From: Hypholoma sublateritium FD-334 SS-4
Lineage: Eukaryota; Basidiomycota; Agaricomycetes; Agaricales; Strophariaceae
Length of the DNA: 64,000 bases
NCBI GenBank assembly: GCA_000827495.1
Contig: KN817563.1
Span: forward strand, 124,001-188,000
Direction: 5' to 3'
Part shown: one piece after another, positions 1 to 12,600 of the stretch
Position numbering within the stretch: the first letter of the stretch is position 1
Layout of the letters: the number at the start of each line of letters is the position of its first letter
Made by a program: the position numbers and the translations under genes
The notes under the pieces: generated by a model
What the model was told of the DNA's origin: nothing
Seen by the model: only the letters and a program-made list of their open reading frames with translations
The model's database searches: none

Positions 1-3000
1 GTGCAGAAACTGGCGCCGACCGCGTCGACTGTGTCGACTGTGTTTAGTATTTGTACAGCGATACGACAATCTGAAGTTATTATTCACCTCATCGACAGAT
101 CGACTTCTCCGTGCGCGTCGAGATATGGCGACGGTGTGAAGGTACCATTCCCCGAGTTCAGGTACAGCACCGAGCATCTTTTGACGCAGTAGTATACACC
201 GATAGTCCCGCCGCACCTACACAGCGGAACACGTCAGCCTCACCACAAAAAATAGACGAACGCAGCACTCACTCTCGCGTGTGCATATTGCACTCGCCGC
301 GCAGATAGTCTTCGTCTTGGCAGCAGCTACTTTGTAGGCACACGGTCGTACCGCACGTCAGACAGATTGCGGCGTCCACGGGGAACGTCTCGCAGGTGTT
401 GCACATCAGTGCCTTGTCCTGGCGGTTGAACAGGCTGTCCAGGACAAGCGGCAGCCGTGCAAGGCGGTAGATGCCTGGATAGTCCAGAAGAACGCCACAA
501 TTGAGCTGCGAGGCTGCGTGCGAGTGTCCGTAATGCGCGCACCAGCCCGATAGCGCGTTCTGGAGCGTGTCTTGTCGTGGGAGGTCAGACAGCGGCGGTA
601 TTTCGAGCATGGCGAGCAGACGGTTGTATTCACAAACATTGCTGCTCGTGCCGAAGTCGGGTGTGGGAAAGGCATGTGGAAGAACAGCACGACAGAGGAT
701 AGCTGCGCGGCGGAGGAAGGGGAGCGTGAATGCATAGAGCAGTCTCTCGATTCGTGCCTCGCCGAAGGTTTCGAACGCGAGGGTAGCGGTGTGCTCGAAC
801 ACCGGCGAATGGCGGACCACTGACATGAAGAACATGCGGACATCGCCGAAGATATCTTCGTGTGCGCGTCGTTGTATCGGCGCGGTATTGTGGCTGCGTG
901 ACTTGTTCAGGATGTAAACTAGCCCAATGACAGCACGTGCGAGGCAGGCATAGTAGGTCAGGATCAACACATGCTGAAGCATTTCCGGCGCCACGGTAGC
1001 GGTCTCGACCAGGATGGTGAAAGGATCACGGAGAAGTAGAGGATACGAGAACGAGGTCAGCGAAGACCGCGTCCATTCTGGCAGCAGCCGCTTTATAATT
1101 GCCTGGCGAACTGCGTCGCGTCCTTCGTCTGCCCGATTTTTAAATTGTAGCGCAACAAGTCGCATGAGGCACGCCAGAAGCCCTCTGATCATCCGTGTCT
1201 GTGATTCGGACAGCGCGTCGATCATCATCGTCCCGCCAGTATTTCCCGAACTCGATGTATCCACAGCGACACCCCGCTGACTTACCTCCATGGCCGCGAT
1301 AGTATATCCCACGAGCTCGTCAGGAAGATAGATCCCTGCACCTCGTTCTGGCGTATCGGGCTCCAGCCTATCCCTCAGGTGCCGAGTCTGCTGTGATATA
1401 GACTTTGCGATCACCATCAAGGTGTCTAGCATTTTGCCTCCATCCACATCCTTGTCCTTTTCCTCGCTTTTCTTCGCCGCGGTAGAGTAACCCAGATCCT
1501 GCGCGGCCCAGAACACGAACTCCCCAGTGCCGTTGCGTGCCTGCAGCGACACGAGCAACGGATCTGGTTTGCTCTTGAGGATATGTATCCCGGCTGCGCG
1601 GATCCAATCTGGGAATGGGACGGGATTGAGCGTCATCTTCGGGTCGGGCTGCGTAATCGGTAGGATAACGTTGCCCAGGCTTTTGCATAGCGGACAAATA
1701 AACTCCTTGCGCGGGATACACTCTGGGTGGTTGCGCGTCGCCTGTGTGCGGTGCCGCTGGCGGATCGACACGCTGTACACCTGGAAACAGTCGAGGTGCA
1801 TGAGGTGGCTGCACACCGAGCCGTACATCCCGAAGCGCGTGTAGTTCGCCGGGAACCCCTCGAAGTTCGGCGAGGTCGACCGTGCGTCAAGGATGTCGGC
1901 CTGCGGAGGCGGGAAGACAGCGGGACCGCTGCTTACAGGATCGCCGCTAGGTGAGGTAGTGGGCGGGCGGTCCATCGACAGCGGCGAGACCAGCACCTCG
2001 TTCAGATACGTGCTCTGTATGTCCGGATGCCGCCTGATCAGCCTGCTGGGCTGGACGAGCCCGAGTGCACCAAAGTGCTTTCCAGCCGCGGCGCCGGAGC
2101 TGGTCAAGTCCTCCTGACAGACAATGCACGTCCCGTACGAGATGACCTCTTCCTCGTCGGACCCGTTGGCGTCGGCCATGCTCGCGTCGCCATCGTCGTT
2201 GTCGGCGTCGTCCTCCGACTCCATGTCTGCGCCCTGCGCGAACATGCTCGCAAAGCTCGCCTGCTGCGCCTTCATCTGACGCATGATGGTCTCTTGCCTC
2301 TTCTTCGCCGCACGCTTACGCTCCTCCTCCTTCTCCACGCCAGGCGTGCGCGAGCGCGAGCCCCCCGCTCCGCCCGCATCCCGTGCCGCGAGCCCACGGA
2401 TACGCTGCGTCTCGCCAGGTACCTGTTCGTCAAACCGCGCAAATATCCAGTCCACACGCGAGCGGTACAGTTTCGCGTACTTCTCGTGCGCGGCGAGCGC
2501 CCATAGCACCTCGAGCAGCGTCTGCCCCTGGCCCGGGCCGGCGAAGCGCGTTCGCGCGGCGAGTGTGCCAAACCCGCGGGGGCGCTCAACGATGCCGAGC
2601 ATGATGAGCTGCAGCGCCTGGTCCAGGATTGCCTCGGCAGAGGGCGGCGAAGAGCCCGCGGGGCCCGCGGACGACCCGGCGTCGGTGACGACCATGACGT
2701 TCCACACCGCGAAGAACATGATCTGCACGATGATCTCGCGCTCCCAGGCCGCGCTGACGGCCCGGAACGGGCCTTCGGTGACGCCGAACGGCTTCGGTTC
2801 GAAGACGACCTCCCACTCCCGCACACCCGTCTGCTTCTCCACGCGCTTGCGTAGCACATTTTCGACCTCCTCGCGCCGGTTGCGCGTGTAGTGATAGAAG
2901 AATGGGTTGACCTCGTCGTACGCCTCGTCCTTGAGCTCGTAGAGCCCCGTCTCCGTGGGCCCGTCCGGCGGGCGGAAGTTGGCCACCTCGCGGAGCATGC

Positions 3001-5888
3001 TCTCGAAGGACGGATCATCCACAAGCCGCTCCGCGACGCGCTTGACGAGGTCCGAGAAGCTGCACGGCCCCATTGCAAGCGCATGGACGATCTCCCGACG
3101 TATGGCGAGAGACATCGGCATTTTGCTCGCGTTCGCATTCTCGCTGAGGATGGTGATGAACACGTAGAAGACCTCCTCGACCATGCTACCGAGCTGCGGC
3201 AACTCGTATTGTGAGTGCATGTACGACCCAGAGAAGTAGGCCAGTACGCCAAAGCGGTCGAGGATAGAGACGATGACGAGATCGGGCGGGAGGATGACAA
3301 GAGCTGTCTGTAGGATGAATAGGTCTTGGTCGTAGCACAGCTCGCGGAGCATGTAGTCCCGGTAATGTAGAAGTTGGCCTCTGATTGCAAATCCGTTGCG
3401 GACCCATAGGCCTGTGCGAATCTGTGCGATCATGGCCAGAACTGTCGAACAGAATAATGAGGTCAGTACATGTGTATGAAAATTGTACTGAAGCCCGGAG
3501 GAGAAACGCACCTCGCAGAGGAAAGTCAATTATGGTTAAAATCGCCTGCTCGCTCGCTCCACGCCCGAAAACCTCGCGCAACCCACCATTGATACCAACC
3601 GTCCGAAGACTAGCCTCGCTCAGAAGGTCTACATGCTTGAGCAGCTCCGCCAGAAGCCAGTGCAGCGAGTGGTGGAAGCTGACCCACCCCTCCGAGACGT
3701 CAAACTCCAGCGTGTTGTACCGTGCGCCGCCAAACTCGACTAAGTGGAACGTCGGCACGGAGAACTTGGCACGGTCGAGGCGATCCTCCGCGAGGGTGCA
3801 CACCATCAGGATGTGGTGCACGACCGTACCGATGGCACTGATGAGCTCGTTGCTCGTCGAGCGTGCGAATGCCTCTCCAAAGACTTTGATCACCCGGCTG
3901 AGACTCAGCGTCACGTTGAACACGCTGATCCACGCGTCTGTCTCGTACTCGACGTGCGTCTCCACCGCCCGCTTGTTGGGGTTCAGACACATAAAGAGTC
4001 GGCAGGTCGATGCAAATGACAGGAGATACGTGGGTTCGTGGGCGATTAGATCTTGGACCTGTGATGTATGGGCGAGATACCGGAGATCGCTGAAGACAGG
4101 CATGAAGCGCTTGGATTTGAATGGAAAAGAGTCGACATCTATTTGACCCGTGGCGTTGAGAAAATTTGGCGGATTGGATGATGTAACCATCGCGTTGCTT
4201 GACGAAATCCCCACCGTCGTGCCTTGAATCAATTGGGTAGTGGAATGGGGATAGACAATTCGTTTGTCCACAATACGGTTTGTAAAGAAACTGGTGATGA
4301 TAGCTAAGAGACGCTGGACCAAACGGTGATTACGTGCGATGTGACCCGAGACAGAAGGGACAGTGAATAATTGCAGCGCGAAATATTTGATGCTTGTTTC
4401 TGCTTCGCGGTCAACGAGCAAGTAGGCGTCGATTACCCTGTGATAGATGTTGGCAAAGTGACCAGCTGAGAACAACATAAATGACCAGAGGCACCCTCAT
4501 TCATGGAACTAAACTCACCAATCACCAGCTTATGTGCTCTACTGACTGAGATGACCGATGCGTAGACCTCCTTCAAACTAAGTCTAGGACGTTTCCAGAG
4601 TCTTGTGTGATATAGAAGGAGTGTGTCGATCCGCGATGGGTTGGCAATCTCACCATCTAAATTTAATGCACACGAAGGAGTGAGGTGTTTCGTAAATGCG
4701 TCTCGTCTCCTAGGGCTTAGGAGCTCAGCCGCCAATGCCTCTCTGATCACCAGGGTGTCTGTCCCAAGTCTACTTCGGGTCAAGTCCAAGAGCCATTCGA
4801 TTATGACGCCAATGACCTGTTCACAGAAGGTGTCGTATGCTCGCCGGATTGTAACGCCAATGTCAATCTGCGTAATTGCCTGTGCAGTCTCTAGTAGGCG
4901 GTTCACATTGGAGTTCATATCGATAATCTCGCGTCCTTGCTCGTCCAGTTTTCTGACCACAGCAGCAGCTTCATCCGGCATCAGGTTAGTCATATCCACA
5001 AGCAGCTTTGTCACCTCTTCGAAAGAATGTTTGTCGTCATTCCAGAGGACGATGCAGTATTGGTCTTTCATCATTGGGTCGGCGGAAGGCTGCAGACGGA
5101 GGTCGGCTTCATTGGCAGGCACCACTAGCTCGTCCGGAGAATAGTCCAGGGTATCCAGTAGGAAATCCAGCGCGAATCCGATGGTTCTTCGCATGCAATC
5201 TTTCAGCTCCGGCGCGACGGGAACGCGGAACGAATAGTTTGGCGCAGATGGGATGTCGTTTGACATGGGTTTGAGTATCAGCCGTGGCGTCGTGTCTTGG
5301 GGATCGTTGAGCCTAGCAGGCGGATGGTGAGGACAGCGTATTGGCTTCCTCCATGCCTCCTCGTCGCCGCAATCGCAGCAGCCGCCGGATTGCTGAGCAA
5401 TGAAGAAGCTGACGTTATGCCCTGTGTGATCAGTGGCATGAAAACACCGCGAGCACAAAACACAACTATCATCCAATGCACAGTCTCTAGGAATACCATA
5501 AGTTATTGGATAGTAATTGGGTAGTCTGAAAGGCTACGTACTTGCATCGATAGCAGCTCTCCCCTTTGGTGAAGATGTGGCTGCATGGCCGCCCAGGAGT
5601 CAAGGGATCGTCCTTGCCAGCGCCCGAGAACGCCACCGACGTCTGATATTCGCTCAGAAGCATGTGCGCGGGTACCTGTGACACCCCGCTAGGCAGGAAG
5701 AGGTGCGGATACTGGCCCATGAACGCGATGTACAGTTTGGAGATGATCTCCGCGCGCGCGGTGGGGGTGAAGACGTACTTGCGCGATCCGGGCATGATCT
5801 CGAGCGAGAAGCGCAGGTCAGAAAGCAAATCGCTGTGGTTCGACAGTGGCCGCCGCGAGGGGAAGAACGCGGACAGCGCAGACGACAT
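1..5888 (-). CDS. UBR1: N-recognin E3 ubiquitin ligase UBR1 (3' end cut by window edge)
   Basis: E3 ligase of the N-degron pathway: it binds destabilising N-termini and, with a Rad6-type E2, ubiquitinates the target. Exons on the minus strand: 5888-5542, 5486-4519, 4465-3512, 3441-273, 216-88, 28-1 (continues off the edge). All junctions are GT-AG and in frame, giving about 1865 codons here; yeast Ubr1 is about 1950. Visible domains: UBR box at about residues 102-170 with a Cys/His pattern (CSHIF, SCYRC, DDSCVLCSRCF, HTGHN, CCDCGD); ClpS-like type-2 binding fold at about 255-310 (YCIVLWNDDKHSFEEV); acidic stretch before an atypical RING-H2 at about 1190-1345 (TCIVCQ ... CSHLMHLDCF ... FICPLCK). 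The last two exons match the conserved Ubr1 C-terminal cap (IGVYYC, SPYLDAHGE). The UBR box is split by a 55-nt intron after YRC. Divergent from TRS33. Family assignment is very secure. Confidence 0.96.
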
Positions 5889-5953
5889 TGTGGCTGTTGT
5901 GGAGAGAGGTGCCGAGTCGCGATCACACGAACGCTTCTTGGTCCCTATTTATC
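5889..5953. promoter_or_regulatory. Compact bidirectional spacer between UBR1 and TRS33
   Basis: Only 65 bp separate the two divergent start codons (UBR1 ATG at 5888 on minus, TRS33 ATG at 5954 on plus). Any core promoter and both 5' UTRs must either lie here or overlap the partner gene. A TATTTAT stretch ends just before the TRS33 ATG, too close to serve as a normal TATA box for that start. Shared regulation is an inference from the geometry only. Confidence 0.55.
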
Positions 5954-6884
5954 ATGTCCTCGCCACAGCCGCCGTCCTCAACCTCGCTCGCCGCCCTCGC
6001 CGACCCGCCGTTGAACCAGATCGACGCCGCGGCGATGGATTATTTCATCATCGAGATGGTCGCGACTCTGCGCGAGTCCGCAGCGGTGGCGACTGCCCGC
6101 GCCAAAAAGATCGAACAGGAGATGCTCGAGGCGGGGCTGATCCCGCCTCCACTGCCGGTCCCAACGTCGCTAAAGAAGGACAATTCGGCGCGCGACTCTG
6201 TGACGAGTCTCGTCTCGAGAACAGGCAGCGCGGCGGGGAAGGGGACCCTGGACGAAGAGGAAGAGCCGGTCAGGCAGCGGCTGGAGGCGATTGGGATGCA
6301 TGTCGGCTCCAACTTCTCTGAACGGTGTGTGCTGCTTCGGACTACCCTGGCACTGGCAGTGACTATACTTATAAAAAGGCGCTGGCAGACTATGTCGTGA
6401 CAGGCCCATGTTCGCAGAAACTCTCGACGCCATCAAGTTCATCTGCAAAGATATATGGGCCGCATGTTGGGATAAACAGGTGGATAACTTGCGCACCAAC
6501 CATCGAGTATGTTACCCGAACTAATTTATGTTCGAGCGCTGATGAGTTATCAGGGTGTCTATGTGCTGCAAGATAATTCGTTTAAGCCCATAACCCGTCT
6601 CTCTTCATGGGAGTCTCGAGCGGACGCGATGAAGCGCGCTCGTTTGGTACGCGCTAATGAACGTCCGTTTGATGCCTTAATCTCATGAAAACTGGTTCCC
6701 GATAGTATGCGGCCATGCCTGCAGGTATTATACGCGGGGCACTTGCGAGGTTGGGATATGTTGGGACAGTCGTGCCAGAGATAACTTCTATGCCCCAATG
6801 CACGTTCATCTAAACTTCCTTTGCAATGAAACTAATATTTTTCCTCCAGGTACATTCCAGGTCAAACTACCGAAAGGAACTTAG
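5954..6884 (+). CDS. TRS33: TRAPP complex subunit Trs33 (TRAPPC6, Bet3 family)
   Basis: Small core subunit of TRAPP, the exchange factor for Ypt/Rab GTPases at the Golgi. Exons: 5954-6324, 6389-6506, 6554-6646, 6706-6799, 6850-6884; 236 aa. The Trs33 signature is spread over the exons: ICKDIWAACWDKQVDNLRTN, GVYVLQDNSFKPITRLSSW, AGIIRGALARLG and a closing SMPQCTFQVKL. The last intron (6800-6849) needs a GC donor (AAT|GCACGT) to restore the conserved SMPxCxFQV end; reading straight through instead stops after CTFI. The N-terminal ~120 residues before GxxVGxxxxER are longer than in animal TRAPPC6 and low in complexity, with an RQRLEAIG stretch leading into the Bet3 fold. Divergent from UBR1 and convergent with UTP18. 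Family call is secure; the last junction is less so. Confidence 0.93.
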
Positions 6885-7343
6885 CTCTTCGCGGCATACG
6901 TGCTCCATTTTACCTCATTCTGGGTCCTTTTACCCTCGACAATGACAAAAGAGTCGTTCGCTAAATGTAGATGCTTGGATCACGTCGAGCTGATAATTCT
7001 AACGGTTGATTGTTTTCTCCGACAGCATGGAGCCCTTGTATGACGGAAAATCACAATCTGACATCGTCTGGAAAGGATATAGCTGTGGTCCCGGTTTCAA
7101 AGACTTCCACGAAGGTTGAAATGTTGTGCCTACATTGGCCAGGGGTGGTAGTGATATGCCTGAGATACCCTCCGACAGCTAAGGCGAGAGAAATATTTAT
7201 TTTTGCTTCGAATTCGGAGAAAGAAAGCCTCCGTCATATGGTGTCTTCGTTTCGTTGAAAAAGGAATTTAGAAGGAATGATCTCGTTGGAAGTCGACCCC
7301 ATTGAAGATAATCAATTCCTCGGGAATGCATAATCGACACAAC
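6885..7343. other. Intergenic, between convergent TRS33 and UTP18
   Basis: These 459 bp lie between two stop codons that face each other, so they should hold both 3' UTRs. A short open frame at 7010-7258 has no recognisable motif. I see no further gene. Confidence 0.6.
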
Positions 7344-9635
7344 TTAGAACCCATTCAAACTAAGGCCCCCTCCCGCGCCGTAATCCTTCAGATGATAGAG
7401 CAGCACCTTTCCGCGCGTGTTGCCGATAGCGACATATTCGCTCCGCGCTGAGAAGTCCACGGCGGTGACGTGCCCAAGAGGGGTGCTCGACGTAGGCCAA
7501 TTTGCAAACGCCGTCAGCGACGGTAGATGGACCTGAAAGAACAAATCATCAGCTAACACCACAAGTGGCAGTAACGTGTGGGCATACCAGGCGCATCGCG
7601 TCTTTCTTTTCCTTACTGGCTACCGCAAGGATCTGCGCGTCGTGGTTGAAGCGCAGCGTCGAGATCGGCGTCGTGAGGTGCCCGAGCGCCTTCGCGAGCT
7701 TTGGCTGCTCCGTGCCAGACGATGAAAACGTGCTCTCTTCCGCATTCCCTCGGACGGCGAACGAGTCTGAGCCATAGACGTTAACAAACCCACTGCTCGA
7801 CCTAAGCACACCGAAAAAAAAACCAGAAAACCTTGAGCAAATGAATGTATCCCCACAGAAATGCGCCGCTTACCCGATCGCCATGTACCCACTCGCCCCG
7901 CCTCCGCCCGCAAGAACGCGGCCCGCGCTACGATATCCACCCTCGTCCTTCCAGCGCCTCACACACCGCCGCTGGCCGACGTCCCAGATATACACCTCTG
8001 CCTCGCCCGTCAGCACCGCGAGGTGCTTCTCATCATGGCTTGACCCCGCTTCACCACCCAGGATACCGTCCGCACCCGCGGCGGGCACCCACCACAAGCC
8101 GTGGATACCGCCACCACCACCACCACCGCCCGACGCGCACTTCATCGAGCCGACGACCTGCCCTGCGCCGCTCTTCCAGTCGACGAGGTGCACGACACCG
8201 CCGCGCCCTGCGACGGCGAGCAGGGATCCCGTCGCAGGGGAGAATGCGGTGTGTAGAATGCTCTCCGTGTTCCCGCCACCACCCGTGCCGCCGCCCCCGG
8301 TCGTGGCTGCCGCGCCCTTACGTCGCCGCTTGGCGTTGCTCGCCTGCGCGAAGCTCGATAGCGTCGCGGAGTCGTCGAAGCCCGTACCCCAGAGGCCGCG
8401 GCGGTGGAGCGTGCTCGTGCCCTGCTGCAGATCATATGTGTAGAAGAAGGGCCGGGGGCCGGAAAGCAGAATACTGTTGCCTTGCGGGTGGAAGAGAACA
8501 CTTGAGCTGGAGAGCAGTGGGAGTGACGGAACGTGTAGTGTGGTGAGAAGGGGCGACAGGTGGCCGTCAATCTATACCAAAGATGTGGTAAATGCAAGCC
8601 CACGAAATGAGAGGAACATGTACAGGTAACTTACATTGAATAACCTGACTCTGCGATCTGCTGTGGCGACGCAGAGCACGGGAACTGAGGGTTTGGGGTG
8701 GAAAGCTAATACCTTAACTTCGCCGCTCCCTGATCCTTGCACAGACTGGTTGGCGTCGCGAACACGCTCAATGGATAGTGTGCCTTGCGGGATAACAACA
8801 TGCCTGCGGCCCGTTTTCTTGGTTTTGGCTAGGATTCCAGTTGTCGACGAGAGTATATCCTCGACAGCATTGGCGTCCTCATCGGCGTCCTCGTCCGTCC
8901 TGCCCTTACCTTTTTTTCGCGTTTTACGGGCCCAAGTGGGCTCGGGGTTGATACGTTCGAATTGCTCACGTAGCCGCGTCTCGTATTCGCGTCCAGTGAT
9001 TTCGTCTTCGTCGACTGCTTGTCTGAGTTTGCGCAGGCGCGTAGGCCCCGAAAGGAGTGAGACCTTCCCAGACGGCTGGATGTCCGAAGGGTCCGTCCAT
9101 GCTGGAGGCTTTGACCGTGACGAAGCTAATGTTTTGATGAAGGATTTTTTGGTTGTCTTCCGTTTGGACGAAGTGGACGAAGAGGATTGAGAGTCGGAAC
9201 CAGAATCAGAATCAGAATCATCTTGCGAACTACTTGCGTCGCCTGAATCGGATCCAGATGTTATCGGGGCAGCGTTGATAGCTGGGGTGGCGTCAAGGCC
9301 TTGGTCGACGAAGAATAGCTAGGAAAGAATAAATGCAAATTATAATTAGACAACAGGAAAATACGCACATCTTGGTCCAGCAGATGCTGCATTCCCCGTG
9401 CACCGTCGTCGTCACCACTATCGCCTTCCTCCTCGGAGCTGCTACCAGAGTCCATCTTCCCCTTGCCCTTGGGCACATATTTAACGCCAAAGAGCAAACT
9501 CTCAAGGCGCCTTTCCTCATCATCCTTACTCTCGTCGTCCATCAACATCTCCAGCCGTGCCGCCCTTTTGGAAACCCCTGGCGTAACTTCATCTTGGCCG
9601 GATGTCCTCTGGCGTTTTCGTGGATGCTTTGGCAT
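7344..9635 (-). CDS. UTP18: U3 snoRNP / SSU processome WD40 protein Utp18
   Basis: Nucleolar WD-repeat protein needed for early 18S pre-rRNA processing. Exons on minus: 9635-9369, 9318-8635, 8571-7874, 7801-7588, 7532-7344; all junctions GT-AG and in frame, 683 aa. The N-terminus is basic/acidic with the family's ERRLESLLFG motif (about residue 41), then a Ser/Asp-rich stretch. WD repeats start at about residue 280 (VKVLAFHPKPSVPVLCVATA) and continue through HTAFSP-type repeats, SSGFVNVYG and a C-terminal blade (ANWPTSSTPLGHV, YVAIGNTRGKVLLYHLK) that is the diagnostic Utp18 ending. A glycine run in the third exon (GGGGGGGGIHGLWWVP) is an insertion inside a blade loop. A CACGTG site sits 74 bp upstream of the ATG. 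Assignment is strong. Confidence 0.93.
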
Positions 9636-12600
9636 TAGGACAGAGGTATATTATCAGTCGAGGTTTGGACTTCGGGAAAACGAAGTGGTAAAACTTTTTC
9701 AATAAGAGCACGTGATCAACTACCACTTTGTGACGCGTCGCGTTTTCTTGCATCGCTTGTGTTTTACACCTTGACTTCCATCAGTGAATCCGACATCCAG
9801 TGCTGATCCAGCGCTCTCAGCTTGTATATGGTTCGATTTGGCGTCAGAAGTTGCAAGTCTCTCTCTGGAGATGGCCGCACGGAACCTACAACCGTCACCC
9901 AATTAGCAGCAAATGAGTTGGTGTCGCAGTATTTTTGTTCTTCTGACTCGCAATATACTGAAGTGCGAGATGATTTCCAGATATGCAGTCAAGATTTTGC
10001 GAACCCCGAGAAGAAGTTGGTCTTTTCCAGCAAGCAGATGGCCCGCAAATATCTAAGCTATGTGGCACGATCATTCATAACCACTTTCTCTCGCGTTCTC
10101 TTTTCTTGCCTCCTGGAAGACGGCTGCAATGCGGGCCTAGTCCTCTAAGACATCGGGGACCCAAGTGATCAGGAGGTGCTTCATGTATTGCTGGGACATT
10201 CCCAGCTCGGGATCGGCAACATCGTACCGCTCCCCATATTAGGGCTTTTATACGCTTAAGTCTATGTCGCCCTGGTCGACTTTGCCATTTCATTACGTCA
10301 ACTGAGGCGATGAATGTCCATCACTGATTCATCCCAAGAGCGCCCAAGTTTTATCTGAAAACGACGCGATCTGGACCTTCTGTTCTTTCCAACGAAAATC
10401 TTCTGGTCACCCACATATGTCCATCCCATCTATCGTCCATATATGACTCCCCTGCTGCGGGTCATTAACACCTTGGGACTTCTCCGGCCATCTTACGCAG
10501 AACCTGGCAGCATTGGAGGTAAATGTATTCTGAACGACACCGAAGTAAATGCATTGATATATTGATCTCCGCTCCTCATGCATTATCCAGGAATTTCCCT
10601 TGGCCGCCCAATGGCTTCTTTTTTTTCGTATCCCATTCTAAATCCAGTCCGTATCCCATCCGTGGACCTGTATAGACCTGCACAGACCTGCACCCGGTGT
10701 CGGCCACCGAGCATCACCCCGTTTCCGGTCCTTTTCCGGGCCACGACTCCATCATGATTTCATTTGTCAGGTTTGCTCGCAACAACTCACACTCTCGTTT
10801 TGAACTGGCGAGACCTGGATTCCTCCTGCCGGCCGACGCGAGGCTCGTAAGCATATTCGGATTCCTTGTTGTACGCACCGGATGCATGGATGACATGGAA
10901 CAAGCTGTTCTACATTCAGTCAACATCACCCTGCGCGGTTCCTCCCTCTTGCTCTTTATTGGAACTGTCAATGGCTGCTATTCAATGCCTTCGCCGCCGA
11001 AACACCCACAATCTTGAGGACAGTGCTGCCACCGGTACGCCTCGGGGACCTGCATGCCTGGTGGAATGCAGCATAACAGCCGTGTTGTCTCGAGAATCCC
11101 GCTGCGCTGTGTTCATTACGCAATGGTACCTTGCTGACACGAGTGGGTGAACATTCACTACTTATTTAAACTTGGGACTGTTGATCGCGCGATCTCAGGC
11201 GCGATGGGTAGATCAAAACAAGCACATTCCCACTTTGGGGAGGGGGCATGTGCTAAGACTCCCATAATGGGCCTGAGCTCTAGGATGTACCCTACTGACG
11301 GGCCCAGACGCACGGATATTTTTGCGGCCGATTATGACCTGGATACAGAGTCTTTGATATAAAAACCGTGCGCTGCGCCCCTCACCTTGATTGGGCTGTG
11401 GCGCATGGAGGCAGTAAGGGGATTCGGGCGCGTTCTGCAGCTAGGTTCTTGCTGATGTTTCCTACGTCCCCTTCTAACCCTAGTTTGGTCTTGAATCGTC
11501 TCCATACTTCGCGGACGTCGAAAGCTATCAGTCAAAATACATCTCGCGCCCAAATCTGGTGCGCATTTCGGGGTGAATCTTAGTCATCTCATGCTGTCTG
11601 TGGCATTATGTCCGGGAACTTAGTACAAACTTTGCTTGATGTCTGTCCAGATTCCAGAAGTACATGATCTTCGATAAATGGCGGCGCTGTCATCCTTTTC
11701 CAGCAGTCTATGCAAGTCAACTCGCTCGAATGATCAACGAGTACATAAAATATTAGCAGTAACCTCCGGATGGGCCTTCAGCTTCACGTTCAACGGACCA
11801 TTTCAGTACCCATCGAAGACGCGATACCATGGCGCTCTGGACGGTACAATTACCGCCGAATGGGCTCTCCCGAGAAGGCGTAAGCAAAGCACGGTGAAGT
11901 CACTTATCATGATCAATGCAAGTATTATCATGACGTACGCTCACGACGAAAAAGCTTGGAAATGTCCTAGAATATACCGACGGCACGCAAAAATTTTCCG
12001 TCGCGGGTGTATTAGCCAGCCGCTTCAGAGAATCGCATGTACAGGCTTGTATTCAAAGCTAAGAAAGTGGCAGATCTCTCACATGTCGGCCTTTTAATTT
12101 GACAACTTGGATAAGTGTATCATTGCAGGCGAGAACTTCGGGCGGCCCAAGAAGGCAAACAGTAGATGGAGCTTGAGATTATATATGGAGTGAATGGATG
12201 CTCGTTCAGTTTGAGTATGAAGTCTCCACGAGTGAGCGTAATATGAACGTTTAATACATCCTGAGCGCCGTATGCACACACATGAGAAACTTGATGAAAA
12301 CACAACAAACGCGCTGTGTAAAAGGAGATGGGGGAAAGAATCAAATTAGATCCCTTCTCAGTCTATCAGTAGCTAGCGTCGTTTCCATCGAATGTACTTG
12401 CAATGAAGGAAACTCGGTGGCATCTGCTCTGATACAATTGTCTGCATAAGGTCTGCAGGCATGTGTGACGTGTTGAGACCGATGCTCACGCACCTCCATG
12501 CACAGCGCACGCGGCTATCCAGGTGGCGTTAGCCCTATGAAAGAGCGAGTTTGGAAACCTCTATAGGCTCACTCGCTGATCATAGGCGCAGCCAAAAATT

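Noticed and set aside
2272..3390. 372-codon frame on minus overlapping UBR1 (and other long frames opposite UBR1)
   Set aside because: Ser/Arg-rich shadow of the UBR1 exon in another phase; the UBR1 frame is fully explained by family motifs.
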